A program made the translations under genes and the position numbers. Source: Urbifossiella sp043733485 (lineage in GTDB: Bacteria > Planctomycetota > Planctomycetia > Gemmatales > Gemmataceae). From it: DNA of 64,000 bases. A model generated the notes under the pieces. It searched no databases. It saw only the letters and a list, made by a program, of their open reading frames with translations, and was not told the DNA's origin. Position 1 is the first letter of the stretch. Every line of letters starts with the position of its first letter. Below, in pieces: positions 34,640 through 43,517 of the stretch. The DNA is taken from the NCBI GenBank assembly GCA_043733485.1, contig JAYTGN010000057.1, forward strand, positions 1-64,000. Reading direction: 5' to 3'.

Positions 34640-35881
34640 TCAGACCGCCTGGTAGGCCGGGAGGTTCTGCTCCGCGCGAAGTTCATCCATCAGCGGCCAG
34701 AGTACGTCGACCTCGTCCTTAAACACGTCGCCGATCAGCACGTCGGTCACGAGACCCTTCAAGTGCGGATGCTTCTTCACGAATCGGCCGAAACTCAGGC
34801 CGTCGTAGAACTCGCAGACGAGCCGGCGAATGCGGTCCATGCCCTGGAGGAAGGGCACTTCCCACGAGCGCAACTGAGCCTCGGACGTGTCGCCCTTAAT
34901 GATCGCTTCGTCGATCGCATCAGCAGCCATGGAAGCCGAGGTCATGGCGAGCAAGAGGCCCGAGGAGTAGAGAGGATCGAGGAAGCCGAAGGCGTCGCCG
35001 ACGAGGCACCAGCCGTCGCCGGCCACCTTCTTCGCGCGGTAGGTGTACTCCTTCTGAATGCGAAAAATGTCCGAGCGGGTCGCGTTGGCGATGAGCGGTT
35101 GCAGGCCCGGAGCCTTCGCCACTTCCTCGAAGTAGATCGCCTCGGGGTCCTTGTTGTCGCGGTCCTTGAGCAGGTAATTCGCATCGGCCACGACGCCGAC
35201 GCTGATCACGTCGTCGTGCAGCGGGATGTACCAGAACCAGCCCTTCTTGCCTTCGGTCTGAATGACGAGCGTCGCGCCTTCATCGCGGCCCGTGTCGCGG
35301 CGAGCGCCCTTCCAATAAGTCCACAACGCAGCCTTCTTCAACTGCGGATCCCAGTCGCGCAACCCGAATCGATCGATGATGAGCGCGCTCTGGCCGCTGG
35401 CGTCGATCACGACTTTCGCCCGCACTTCGCGTTCGGGGCCGTCCTCGGGCTTCACGCGAATGCCGACCGCACGAGTGCCTTCGAACAGCACCTCGATCAC
35501 GCGGGCCCCTTCGCTCACCTTCACGCCGTTGTCGCGGGCATGATCGAGCGACAGCTTGTCGAACTCGCTGCGCCGCACCTGCCAGGTCTGGCTCGATTCG
35601 TGCGGCTTGTTGTCCTCGAAGTAGAACGGTTCGCTGAGCCGACCCTTCTGGTTGATGAACTGCACGCTGTGCTTCTTGATGAAGTGGCTGCCTTTCATTT
35701 TGTTCAGCAGGCCGGTGCGCTCGAGCGCGAAGTACGTGTTGGGGATCATCGATTCGCCGATGTGGAATCGCGGGAAGTGTTCGCGCTCGAACAGTTCGAC
35801 CGAGTAGCCCTTCTGGGCGAGGATCGTGGCGACGGTGCTGCCCGAAGGGCCGCCGCCGATGACGATGATGTCGGGATTCAC
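34640..35881 (-). CDS. FAD-dependent oxidoreductase of the flavin-dependent halogenase family
   Basis: 413 residues. Rossmann FAD-binding GGGPSGS (9-15), followed by a PHBH-like fold. WFWYIP (215-220) fits WxWxIP, the signature that separates flavin halogenases from monooxygenases. GDAFGFLDPLYSSG (295-308) fits the Fx.Px.SxG signature of the phenol/pyrrole-type group. A halogenase would chlorinate or brominate an aromatic substrate using FADH2, O2 and halide. Geranylgeranyl-reductase-type or other oxidoreductase function cannot be excluded. Its upstream neighbour is a MarR regulator on the same strand, with a hairpin between them. Confidence 0.75.
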   Translation of the reverse strand: MNPDIIVIGGGPSGSTVATILAQKGYSVELFEREHFPRFHIGESMIPNTYFALERTGLLNKMKGSHFIKKHSVQFINQKGRLSEPFYFEDNKPHESSQTWQVRRSEFDKLSLDHARDNGVKVSEGARVIEVLFEGTRAVGIRVKPEDGPEREVRAKVVIDASGQSALIIDRFGLRDWDPQLKKAALWTYWKGARRDTGRDEGATLVIQTEGKKGWFWYIPLHDDVISVGVVADANYLLKDRDNKDPEAIYFEEVAKAPGLQPLIANATRSDIFRIQKEYTYRAKKVAGDGWCLVGDAFGFLDPLYSSGLLLAMTSASMAADAIDEAIIKGDTSEAQLRSWEVPFLQGMDRIRRLVCEFYDGLSFGRFVKKHPHLKGLVTDVLIGDVFKDEVDVLWPLMDELRAEQNLPAYQAV

Positions 35882-35895
35882 ATCGATCTCCCATT

Positions 35896-35945
35896 TAGCC
35901 CGCCGTTCACGGCGGGTCTCGAATCCCGCCGTAAACGGCGGGCTA
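35896..35945. repeat. Hairpin between the MarR and halogenase-like genes
   Basis: 21-base arms (35896-35916 and 35925-35945) pair with one mismatch around an 8-base loop. It sits inside a probable two-gene transcript and could lower read-through or stabilise RNA ends. Confidence 0.55.
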
Positions 35946-35947
35946 TA

Positions 35948-36439
35948 TCAGCGCCACACACTTTCATCCGTTTCGTGCGGCGCTCGGGCCGCCTTCAACA
36001 GTGCAATCAATTTCACGAGATCCGTCGCCGGCACGTGCCCGAGTTGCTTCGCATGGCAGGCACGCAACGGCCCGGCAATTTCGTCGATGAGTGAAATACC
36101 GGCCTCGGTGATGGCCACCAGCACGGATCGGCGATTCTCCGGCGGGCGCGTCCGCGTGATCAGGCGACGCTCTTCCAACTTGTCCACCAACCTCGTGATG
36201 TCCGGAGCCCGCGACACGAGACGCTCGGCGAGCACGAGCGTGGGAAGCGGCTCGGGATGCTCGGCCCGCAGCAACCGCAACGCGTTGTACTGTTGCGCCG
36301 TGAGGTTGAACCTCGCGAAGAGTTCGTCTTCGAACATCCGCAGGCGATCGTAGGTTCGCCAGAGCGCGAGGTACGCCTCCTGCTGGGGCGAATCGAATCG
36401 CCGCGTCGCCTTCTGCGGTTTGGTCGGGGTCGCGGCCAT
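35948..36439 (-). CDS. MarR-family transcriptional regulator
   Basis: 163 residues from ATG 36439 with GAGAGGAG upstream. Winged helix: FNLTAQQYNALRLLRAEHP, LVSRAPDITRLVDKLEERRL (recognition helix) and TRTRPPENRRSVLVAITEAG (wing). MarR proteins repress their own and adjacent genes until a phenolic or oxidative ligand binds. It precedes the halogenase-like gene on the same strand and is divergent from the acyltransferase-like gene, with a candidate operator between, so both may be its targets. Confidence 0.9.
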   Translation of the reverse strand: MAATPTKPQKATRRFDSPQQEAYLALWRTYDRLRMFEDELFARFNLTAQQYNALRLLRAEHPEPLPTLVLAERLVSRAPDITRLVDKLEERRLITRTRPPENRRSVLVAITEAGISLIDEIAGPLRACHAKQLGHVPATDLVKLIALLKAARAPHETDESVWR

Positions 36440-36459
36440 GCGGGAATCATACTCCTCTC

Positions 36460-36483
36460 GACAATAGTTGTCCAGACAATTGT
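36460..36483. promoter_or_regulatory. Candidate MarR operator
   Basis: GACAATAGTTGTC (36460-36472) is a dyad, TTGTCCAGACAA (36468-36479) is a second overlapping dyad, and ACAATTGT (36476-36483) is a third. They lie just upstream of the marR start in the gap before the divergent acyltransferase gene. Inferred from symmetry and position. Confidence 0.45.
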
Positions 36484-36570
36484 TTGGAAAGCTTCGCTCC
36501 GTTCCCACTCCTTGCTAAAGACCCATTGTGAAAATCGCCGATTGAGTTTAGGTTCTGCCCTGGAGAAGCC

Positions 36571-37335
36571 ATGTCGAAGCCGATCGGCCGAATGCTGCCC
36601 TTATCGCCTTATCGCCGCACCGTCGCGGACCTAATGCACTTCAGCCAGCAAGTTCCGGCCGTGACGGCGGAACGCCGCATGGACCTGAGCGCCCTCATCG
36701 CCGCCCGTACGGCCGCGCCGCTTCGTTCGAGTTGGACCGTCCTCTTCAGCAAGGCCTATGCGATCGTCGGACGCGATTACCCAGAACTGCGGCGGTCGTA
36801 CCTCAAGTTCCCCTGGGCCCACCTCTACGAACATCCGCACAGCATCGCGGCCCTAAACATCGAACGGCGACTCGCCGACGAAGACGTCGTACTCTTCTGC
36901 CTCATCCGCAGCCCCGAGAATCGCTCGCTCGAAGAAATGGACGCGATGGTGCGCTACCACCGTGACACGCCGATCGAGCAACTCCGCTGCTTCCAGCGTT
37001 CGGTCGGGTTAGGGAAGGTGCCGTGGCCATTCCGCAGAGGGGTCTGGTGGATGGGATTGAACGCGTTCGGTCGCCGCCGCTGCCACAACTTCGGCACCTT
37101 CAGCGTCTCGTCGATCGCGTCGCAGGGCGCGGGGCTGGTCTCGCTCATTCCCATTCTCACCTCGGCCATGCACTACGGGTTGTTCGAGCCGAACGGCATG
37201 CTCCCAATGCGGATCACGTGGGACCACCGCGTGATGGACGGCGCGACGATCGCCCGAGTTCTGGTCGATCTGGAATCCGTGCTGAATCGCGAGATGGTCC
37301 GCGAACTGTCCGGCAGCTACCGCGCCGCCGCCTAA
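36571..37335 (+). CDS. Stand-alone E2-type (2-oxoacid dehydrogenase) acyltransferase domain
   Basis: 254 residues, all of it a catalytic-domain-like CAT fold. The end carries TWDHRVMDGATIARVLVDLE, the DHRxxDG motif holding the catalytic His, and CHNFGTFSVSSIAS matches the conserved strand before it. There is no lipoyl domain or peripheral-subunit-binding domain, and no E1 or E3 gene nearby, so it cannot work as an ordinary dehydrogenase core subunit. GGAGAA precedes ATG 36571. It may acylate a small molecule or another protein. Confidence 0.75.
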   Translation: MSKPIGRMLPLSPYRRTVADLMHFSQQVPAVTAERRMDLSALIAARTAAPLRSSWTVLFSKAYAIVGRDYPELRRSYLKFPWAHLYEHPHSIAALNIERRLADEDVVLFCLIRSPENRSLEEMDAMVRYHRDTPIEQLRCFQRSVGLGKVPWPFRRGVWWMGLNAFGRRRCHNFGTFSVSSIASQGAGLVSLIPILTSAMHYGLFEPNGMLPMRITWDHRVMDGATIARVLVDLESVLNREMVRELSGSYRAAA

Positions 37336-37376
37336 CACCGCTCGCCTTCGAAGGGCATTTCTCGTTCAATCTGAGT

Positions 37377-38531
37377 ATGGCCATCGACCTGACCCAAACG
37401 CTCGCCGACCTCGTGCGGATTCCCTCGGTGAATCCGATGGGCCGCACGGACCTGCCCGCGGACATCCTGTTCGAACCGCGCGTGACCGCGTACCTGGAAG
37501 CACGCCTCCGCGGTCTCGGGTGTTCGCCGCGCCGCCAAACGGTACTGCCCGGCCGCGACAACCTCATCACCGTTTACGAGCCTCCGACCCCGCCGCCGTT
37601 CATCGTCATCTTCGAGTGTCATCAGGACACGGTGCCCGTCGATGGCATGATCGTCGAGCCATTCGGGGGAAAGGTCGATGGGGGAAAACTATTCGGCCGC
37701 GGTGCCTGCGACGTGAAGGCCGGCGCGACCGTAATGCTCGCCGCGTTCGCCCGACTCGTGCAGGAGAAGCCCGCCGGTTCCGCGCGGGTGATTCTCGCTT
37801 ACACCGCGGACGAAGAACACACCTTCCTCGGCGTCCAGGAACTCGTCAAGCACGACCTCGTGGCGGACTATGCCATCGTGGCCGAGCCGACGCTCTTGAA
37901 CATTGTGCGGGCTCACAAGGGTGTGGTCCGCTGGGTGATCGAAACGCCGGGCCGTGCCTGCCACAGTTCGCGGCCCGAGAACGGCGTGAACGCGATCTAC
38001 CGCATGGGCCGCTTGCTCGCCGCCATCGAGGCCTATGCCGCGGACCTGCACGCTCGCACGCCCGATCCGCTGCTCGGGCCGCGAACCATCTCCGTCGGTC
38101 GCATCCTCGGCGGCGTCTCGGCCAACACCGTACCGGATGTCTGCCGCATTGACGTGGATCGACGGCTCGTTCCGGGCGAATCCGCGTCCGACGCCGGCCG
38201 CGATCTCGAATCATTCTTGAAGGGCTTCGCCGGAATCGACTTCCCCTTCGCCTTGAAGGAATCGCACACTCCGTGCCAGCCACTGAGCCCGGGACTGTCC
38301 GGCCCACTCGTCTCGCGGCTCGGCCGGGCCATCGATTCCGTCGTGGGACATCACGAAGTGCAGGTCGTGCCTTTCGGCACCGATGCGTCCACGATTGCCC
38401 GCGCCGGCATCCCCGCCGTCGTCTTCGGCCCCGGCGACATCGCGCAGGCCCACACCAAGGACGAGTGGATCGACCTCGCCCAGCTCGAACCCGCCGCCGA
38501 GATTCTTTATCGCTTTGCACTGGGAACGTGA
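37377..38531 (+). CDS. M20-family deacylase (ArgE/DapE-like)
   Basis: 384 residues from ATG 37377. Zinc-site motifs: ECHQDTVPVDG, GRGACDVKAGATVML and TADEEHTFLG, with the dimerisation domain (RAHKGVVRWVIETPG, HSSRPENGVNAIYRM). The latter (H-S-x-P-x-x-G-x-N-A) is typical of ArgE/DapE-like amidohydrolases acting on N-acyl amino acids. It lies 41 bases after the acyltransferase-like gene, so acylation and deacylation may be linked. Confidence 0.88.
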   Translation: MAIDLTQTLADLVRIPSVNPMGRTDLPADILFEPRVTAYLEARLRGLGCSPRRQTVLPGRDNLITVYEPPTPPPFIVIFECHQDTVPVDGMIVEPFGGKVDGGKLFGRGACDVKAGATVMLAAFARLVQEKPAGSARVILAYTADEEHTFLGVQELVKHDLVADYAIVAEPTLLNIVRAHKGVVRWVIETPGRACHSSRPENGVNAIYRMGRLLAAIEAYAADLHARTPDPLLGPRTISVGRILGGVSANTVPDVCRIDVDRRLVPGESASDAGRDLESFLKGFAGIDFPFALKESHTPCQPLSPGLSGPLVSRLGRAIDSVVGHHEVQVVPFGTDASTIARAGIPAVVFGPGDIAQAHTKDEWIDLAQLEPAAEILYRFALGT

Positions 38532-38591
38532 CGAACCGCGAATCGCGAATTAGACTGAACAGCGCAGCACCACCATAAACGGGAGACACGG

Positions 38592-38747
38592 ATGAGCATC
38601 GTTCGCATGGGCATGTCGGAAGACGGGAAGTTCGGCGACGGCTACGACTCGATCTTCGGGAAGAAGACGACGGGCGAGAAGCCGGCGGCGAAGGTCGAGA
38701 AGAAGCCGGCCAAGAAGCCCGCCAAGAAGCCCGCCAAGAAAAAGTAG
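38592..38747 (+). CDS. Small Lys-rich protein (51 residues)
   Basis: ATG 38592 with GGGAG upstream. The N-terminal half is ordered-looking (MSIVRMGMSEDGKFGDGYDS, then IFGKK). The second half is repeats of AKKP ending in AKKK, like the tails of histone-H1-like or HU-extension proteins, so it may bind nucleic acids. I associate this short N-terminal block with planctomycete small proteins, but that is from memory and not verified. It lies 60 bases after the M20 gene. Confidence 0.7.
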   Translation: MSIVRMGMSEDGKFGDGYDSIFGKKTTGEKPAAKVEKKPAKKPAKKPAKKK

Positions 38748-38831
38748 CCAGCGTACGCAGCCGATTTTTTCGCACGTCGCGCGCTCGTCTCGGAGTTCCT
38801 GCGTAAAATGCCGCCAAAGCGGAGCGGTTCC

Positions 38832-40115
38832 ATGCGTGTGATTCTCGTCCTTCTTGCGTTCGGGCTTTACGTTCCCTCGTCGCAGGCGGACGATCCGCCT
38901 CGGGAAGTCGCGGCCAAGGCGCGTTCGCTCGCCGCCACGTTCGCGGCGCGGCCGGTTGGAACGGCCGGGTTCAAGATTCTGCCCGAAAACGCGGATCTGT
39001 TTTCCTCCGATCTCTTGGTCACGCTTCCCGGTGCGAGCCTCGAATCGAAGAACGGCGCAGTCGCGGTCAAGTCGCTGGCGGACTACGACGGCAAGTCGCC
39101 GTTGCCGGCTCTCGAAACGGCGTTCACGCTGAATGAAGCAAGGGATGTCGACCTCGATCTGACGCTCGACCGAGGCCGCGTGGACCTGACCAGCCTCAAG
39201 GCCACGGCGACCGTTCGCGTGCGGTTCTGGGATCAGTCGTGGAAGATTTCGCTCGACGGGAAGGGAACGCGGGTGGCGTTGGAACTGTGCGGCCGCTGGC
39301 CGGCGGGCTCGCGATTCAAGGTCGCGGTGAAGGGAACGGACAAGCCGCCCGAGCCGGTGGCGTCGCTGGTGATGCTGGTGGTAAATGGTTCCGCGGCCGC
39401 GGACTTGGGCGGGATCACGTTGGGTTTAAAGGCGCCGCCGGGGCCGGCGCTGGTCGAGTGGGATAGCGTGGCGGGAACGCGGCCTCAACCGCAAAAGCTC
39501 GACAAACTCCCCGACTGGGCGGACCCTGAAGCCTCGCTTTCGGTCGAGGCCAAGAAGACGGCGGCAGGCGTGGAGAAATTTCGCAAGGCCCGCGCCGAGA
39601 ACGCCGCGACGGCACTGAACGCCTTCCTCGATTCCGCCGACCCCATCGAACAGCGGATTGCGCTGGTCACACTCGGAGCGACCGACGATCTCGAACCGCT
39701 CGGCAAGGCCCTGGCCTCCGCCCGGAATGCCGAACAGTGGGACTTCGGCATCACCATCGTTCGCCACTGGCTCGGCCGCTGCCCCGGCAACGATCAGAAA
39801 CTTTACGCGGTGCTCACCTCGCCGGCACAAGGTTACTCCCCCGCCACGGCCCGAACCATCCTTCAGCTTCTGTTTGGGTTCGACCCGGAGGATCTGAAGC
39901 AGCCCGAGACTTTCGAAGTACTCATCGAGTATTTGGCTCACGAGCAGTCGCCGATCCGCAATCTGGCCGCCTGGCACCTCGTGCGGCTCGTGCCTCAGGG
40001 CAAGAGCATCGGCTTCAAGCCGAACGGGACGAAGGAAGAATCCGACGCGACGTACCGTGCCTGGAAGAAACTGATTCCGCCGGGAAAGCTTCCACCGGAA
40101 GCGAAGAAAGGCTAA
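38832..40115 (+). CDS. Exported protein of unknown function with HEAT-like C-terminus
   Basis: 427 residues from ATG 38832 (GGAG 8 bases upstream), starting with a signal peptide (VILVLLAFGLYVPSSQA). The middle is beta-rich (residues about 100-210). Residues about 255-400 are helical and rich in Ala/Leu (IALVTLGATDDLEPLGKALA and ILQLLFGFDPEDLKQ), resembling HEAT repeats. No named family recognised. It is followed 45 bases later by another exported protein gene on the same strand. Confidence 0.6.
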   Translation: MRVILVLLAFGLYVPSSQADDPPREVAAKARSLAATFAARPVGTAGFKILPENADLFSSDLLVTLPGASLESKNGAVAVKSLADYDGKSPLPALETAFTLNEARDVDLDLTLDRGRVDLTSLKATATVRVRFWDQSWKISLDGKGTRVALELCGRWPAGSRFKVAVKGTDKPPEPVASLVMLVVNGSAAADLGGITLGLKAPPGPALVEWDSVAGTRPQPQKLDKLPDWADPEASLSVEAKKTAAGVEKFRKARAENAATALNAFLDSADPIEQRIALVTLGATDDLEPLGKALASARNAEQWDFGITIVRHWLGRCPGNDQKLYAVLTSPAQGYSPATARTILQLLFGFDPEDLKQPETFEVLIEYLAHEQSPIRNLAAWHLVRLVPQGKSIGFKPNGTKEESDATYRAWKKLIPPGKLPPEAKKG

Positions 40116-40160
40116 AATGGCGGTGGTCGCGATTCGCGGCTTCGCCACAACGAGGCATCC

Positions 40161-41303
40161 ATGAACCAATTCATTCGCTACGGGCTGCAGGGATGCGCCT
40201 CCGTCTTATTCCTCGCCGCGTACGCGGCACCGGCCTCGGCCCAATATGTGGGCGGCGGGTTCGGCACTCCCGGGCCCCGCATTCCCGGCGTGCAATTCAA
40301 CTACATGCAGACCCGGCAATACTCCGTGGGCAGCGGCCTAGGGCCGGGCATCAGCTTCGGCTACACCCTCTCCGGGCCCGTCGGCTACGGCATCTACAAC
40401 CGCAACAACTACCAGCCGTCGTCGTTCCTCTCGACGCCGAGTTACAGCGGCTACATGACGGGCGGCGCTCGGCCCAACGATGCGGCGGCCCGCGACTTCG
40501 CCCGCGCCCAACAGCAGGCGGCCTCGGCGGCGCGGTCGAGCCCCGTCGCGGCCCGCAACGCCATCTACGACCAGTGGGCATATGAGAAGCTCGGCGTGGT
40601 CGGCCTGCCCGGCATCAAGGCGGGTGAAGACGCACCGGCCGCGCTCCTGAAAGCGCTCAACGGCGCGAACGAAGTCGAGATTGCTTCGGGCGAGGCGCTG
40701 AACCACATCGTGGTCGGCATCGTGGCCGCGGAGAAGAAAGGGAAGGCGGATTCGGCTTACCTTCCGCCGAACCTCTTGGCGGAGGTCCGCTTCGCCGGTC
40801 CGCCCGCGGCCGACGCCATCAACCTGATGCGACAAGTCGGCAAGCTCAACTTCCCGGCGGCATTCGACGACAGCGCCCTGACCGAGATTCGTCCGGTTCT
40901 CGAAAAGGATTTCGCGGCCGCGGTTGCACCCGTTCTCATCGGTAAGGCTGCGGACTTCACCAAAGTGGCGAAGTTGGAACAGGATGTCGCAAAGGCTCGT
41001 GCGATCCTCGACCCGATCACCAAGAACCTGGAATTCGCGGACGCAACAGCGGCTCGCCGCTTCCTCAATCAACTCGATGCGACCGTGGGCGTGCTCAAGG
41101 GTGCGGGCACCTCGGGGCTGATCGACCCGCGTTGGGCCACGGAAGGAACGAGCGTCGCGGATTTGGTGAAGCACCTCGTCAAGAACAAGCTGCTCTTCGC
41201 ACCGGTGGCCAAGGGTGATGAAGACGCTTATGTCGCGCTCCACCGCGGCCTCGCAGCGTATCACTTCGTGCTTAACGAAAGCCAGAAGCCCCCGAAGAAG
41301 TAA
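40161..41303 (+). CDS. Exported protein of unknown function
   Basis: 380 residues. The signal peptide (ASVLFLAAYAAPASA) is followed by a Gly/Tyr/Pro-rich region (to about residue 105) like low-complexity outer-surface segments, then a helical Ala-rich domain (VEIASGEALNHIVVGIVAAE and later helices). The family is not recognised. Start ATG with GAGG upstream. It shares orientation with the preceding exported protein, and the two may be part of one envelope module. Confidence 0.6.
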   Translation: MNQFIRYGLQGCASVLFLAAYAAPASAQYVGGGFGTPGPRIPGVQFNYMQTRQYSVGSGLGPGISFGYTLSGPVGYGIYNRNNYQPSSFLSTPSYSGYMTGGARPNDAAARDFARAQQQAASAARSSPVAARNAIYDQWAYEKLGVVGLPGIKAGEDAPAALLKALNGANEVEIASGEALNHIVVGIVAAEKKGKADSAYLPPNLLAEVRFAGPPAADAINLMRQVGKLNFPAAFDDSALTEIRPVLEKDFAAAVAPVLIGKAADFTKVAKLEQDVAKARAILDPITKNLEFADATAARRFLNQLDATVGVLKGAGTSGLIDPRWATEGTSVADLVKHLVKNKLLFAPVAKGDEDAYVALHRGLAAYHFVLNESQKPPKK

Positions 41304-41312
41304 GAAAAGATC

Positions 41313-41708
41313 ATGACAACCACATCAAACCAATCGGCCAAAACGCGCTCGATCCCTCCTCTGGCAGTTGTGGCGATCTTGGGGACGGCGTGGCTTCCCG
41401 CCATCATTTTGGCGGCGTTTCTTCCTCGATTTGTATCTGTCTTCGACCGCATCTCCGAGAAAGGCGAATTGCCCACTCTTGCCCGCACCATGCTTCCACT
41501 AGGCCGACTTGGGCCAATCCCAGCGGTGCTTATTGTTGCCGGCTGTGTCGCGGTGCTGGTCGGTATCTTTCATGTCTGGTCGCGAGCCGGCCTCCGTCAC
41601 AGATGGATCGTCCTCTCCGCCCTTTCGTTCGCAGGGTTTGCAGCGTTCTCCATCGGTTTAATCGGCCTGATTCAGCCTGTTTATTCGATCGGCGCTCAAG
41701 TCCGGTAG
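41313..41708 (+). CDS. Small membrane protein of unknown function
   Basis: 131 residues with three hydrophobic segments (about 17-40, 65-88, 98-125). A loop with LPTLARTMLPLG lies between the first two. No family recognised. It starts 9 bases after the exported protein gene and so is probably cotranscribed. Base composition is less GC-rich than its neighbours. Confidence 0.55.
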   Translation: MTTTSNQSAKTRSIPPLAVVAILGTAWLPAIILAAFLPRFVSVFDRISEKGELPTLARTMLPLGRLGPIPAVLIVAGCVAVLVGIFHVWSRAGLRHRWIVLSALSFAGFAAFSIGLIGLIQPVYSIGAQVR

Positions 41709-41819
41709 CCGCCTACGGCTTGTTCATTTCTCTCAGCGGGAATAAACCAAACACCATCGGGGTCAAACCCGCGAGATCGGTCTCCCTCGCAACGGACCCC
41801 CACGTACAAAAAGGTGGAC

Positions 41820-42815
41820 ATGAAGCGGGCACTCATCACCGGCGTCACCGGCCAAGACGGAAGCTACCTCGCGGAACTGCTCCTCGATCAGGGCTACGAA
41901 GTCCACGGAATCGTGCGCCGATCCAGCACCGAATCCTTCGAACGCATCCACCACCTCACCGGCAAGATTCACCTCCACCAGGCCGATTTGCTCGATCAGC
42001 TTTCCATCATCGACGTGATGAAGGAATCGAAGCCCGAAGAGGTGTACAACCTCGCGGCGCAAAGCTTCGTGCCGACGAGTTGGAAGCAGCCGGTACTCAC
42101 CAGCGAGTTCACGGCCATCGGCGTCACCCGCGTGCTCGAAGCCATTCGCCTGCTCGGGCCAGACACAATCCGCTTCTATCAGGCCTCTTCGAGCGAGATG
42201 TTCGGCAAGGTGGTCGAGGTGCCTCAGACGGAGACGACACCGTTCTATCCGCGGAGCCCGTACGGCGTGGCCAAGGTCTACGGCCACTGGATCACGGTGA
42301 ACTACCGCGAAAGCTACAACATGTACTGCTGCTCGGGCATCCTCTTCAACCACGAGAGCGAACGCCGTGGCCGCGAGTTCGTCACGCGGAAGGTCACGGA
42401 CGGCGTGGCCCGCATCAAGCTCGGCATGGCCAAGGAACTCCGCCTCGGCAACCTCGACTCCAAGCGCGACTGGGGCTTTGCCGGCGATTACGTCCGCGCC
42501 ATGTGGCTGATGTTGCAGCAACCCAAGCCCGACGATTACGTCGTCGCCACGGGTCAGACGCACACGGTGAAGAAGCTCGTCGAACTCGCATTCCAGGCCG
42601 CTGGTCTCGACTGGGAAAAGTACGTCGTCTGCGATCCGGCTCTGGTTCGCCCCGCGGAAGTGGACCTACTCATCGGCGACCCCGCGAAAGCGAAGGCGAA
42701 GCTCGGCTGGGTGCCCGAAGTGACGTTCGAGAAGCTGATCGAACGCATGGTGAAGGCGGACCTGGCCCGCCTCCAGGGCCAGCCGCTCCCAGACTTCAAG
42801 GCACGCGGAATCTGA
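41820..42815 (+). CDS. gmd: GDP-mannose 4,6-dehydratase
   Basis: 331 residues from ATG 41820 (AAAGGTGG 3-4 bases upstream). Converts GDP-mannose to GDP-4-keto-6-deoxymannose. NAD(P)-binding GVTGQDGSYLAE, VYNLAAQSFVPTSWKQP, catalytic QASSSEMFG and YxxxK in SPYGVAKVYG, and NHESERRGREFVTRKV are all typical of Gmd. It opens a sugar-nucleotide cluster with rmd and ugd, supplying deoxyhexose for LPS, exopolysaccharide or a holdfast. Confidence 0.96.
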   Translation: MKRALITGVTGQDGSYLAELLLDQGYEVHGIVRRSSTESFERIHHLTGKIHLHQADLLDQLSIIDVMKESKPEEVYNLAAQSFVPTSWKQPVLTSEFTAIGVTRVLEAIRLLGPDTIRFYQASSSEMFGKVVEVPQTETTPFYPRSPYGVAKVYGHWITVNYRESYNMYCCSGILFNHESERRGREFVTRKVTDGVARIKLGMAKELRLGNLDSKRDWGFAGDYVRAMWLMLQQPKPDDYVVATGQTHTVKKLVELAFQAAGLDWEKYVVCDPALVRPAEVDLLIGDPAKAKAKLGWVPEVTFEKLIERMVKADLARLQGQPLPDFKARGI

Positions 42816-42821
42816 GTGACC

Positions 42822-43487
42822 ATGTGGGAGGCGTTCGTGAAACAGAATCTTCGACTTGCATTGGTCGTCGTCGCCACCGTGGCGGTCGCAATCGTTCTGA
42901 GCCGCTACAAGACCTTTCGCGACACCACGACGACCACGACATCCCCCGAGGTCGAGCCTCCTTCCGTTCGGCTCGTCCCGGCCAAATTGTTCTCGGGCGA
43001 TTTCGAACGACTCCGACCACATCTGCGCCTGACGGCAACCGGCTTCTTCCGCGCGGAGATCACGGGGCGGGAGGTCATGCTCGGCTCGGACTGGGAGATG
43101 TGGAAGGATGGGAAGAAAAGCCAGGAACTCGGAAGCCATTTGACCCGAACGGAATCACCGGCGGAAGTGTCGTACTCGCTGCAGGCATTCGTCACCCATG
43201 AGGGGAAAAAGAAATTCAGTCTGGTCGATGCGATCACGGGAGTCACGGGAGGCACGCACACAACGGAATTCGACCAGCCGGAGTCACTCGGCACTACGAT
43301 GTCCGGCACTGCGGAAATCCGCGAGCCCGTGGTTCTGCCCGAGGGCGAATCCGTGCTGATCTGGGCCTATTTGATTCACAACGACATGAAACGGCCCGTC
43401 TTGAGCCCGATTGAGGATGCGGTGAAGAACTCGCGTTGGGCTCTCGTCGTGAAAGCGCGTTGGGAACGGCCTGAGACGTCGAAGTGA
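42822..43487 (+). CDS. Membrane-anchored protein of unknown function
   Basis: 221 residues from ATG 42822; a GTG at 42837 has a better ribosome binding site (GGGAGG, spacing 5) and may be the true start. One N-terminal membrane segment (LALVVVATVAVAIVLS) is followed by a Thr-rich stretch and a beta-rich domain (VRLVPAKLFSGDFER, later VVLPEGESVLIWAYLIHN). It starts 6 bases after the gmd stop. No family recognised. It belongs to the three-gene insert between gmd and rmd. Confidence 0.6.
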   Translation: MWEAFVKQNLRLALVVVATVAVAIVLSRYKTFRDTTTTTTSPEVEPPSVRLVPAKLFSGDFERLRPHLRLTATGFFRAEITGREVMLGSDWEMWKDGKKSQELGSHLTRTESPAEVSYSLQAFVTHEGKKKFSLVDAITGVTGGTHTTEFDQPESLGTTMSGTAEIREPVVLPEGESVLIWAYLIHNDMKRPVLSPIEDAVKNSRWALVVKARWERPETSK

Positions 43488-43517
43488 TCCGAGTGCGAGT
43501 GCCTGAACTTGACACCC

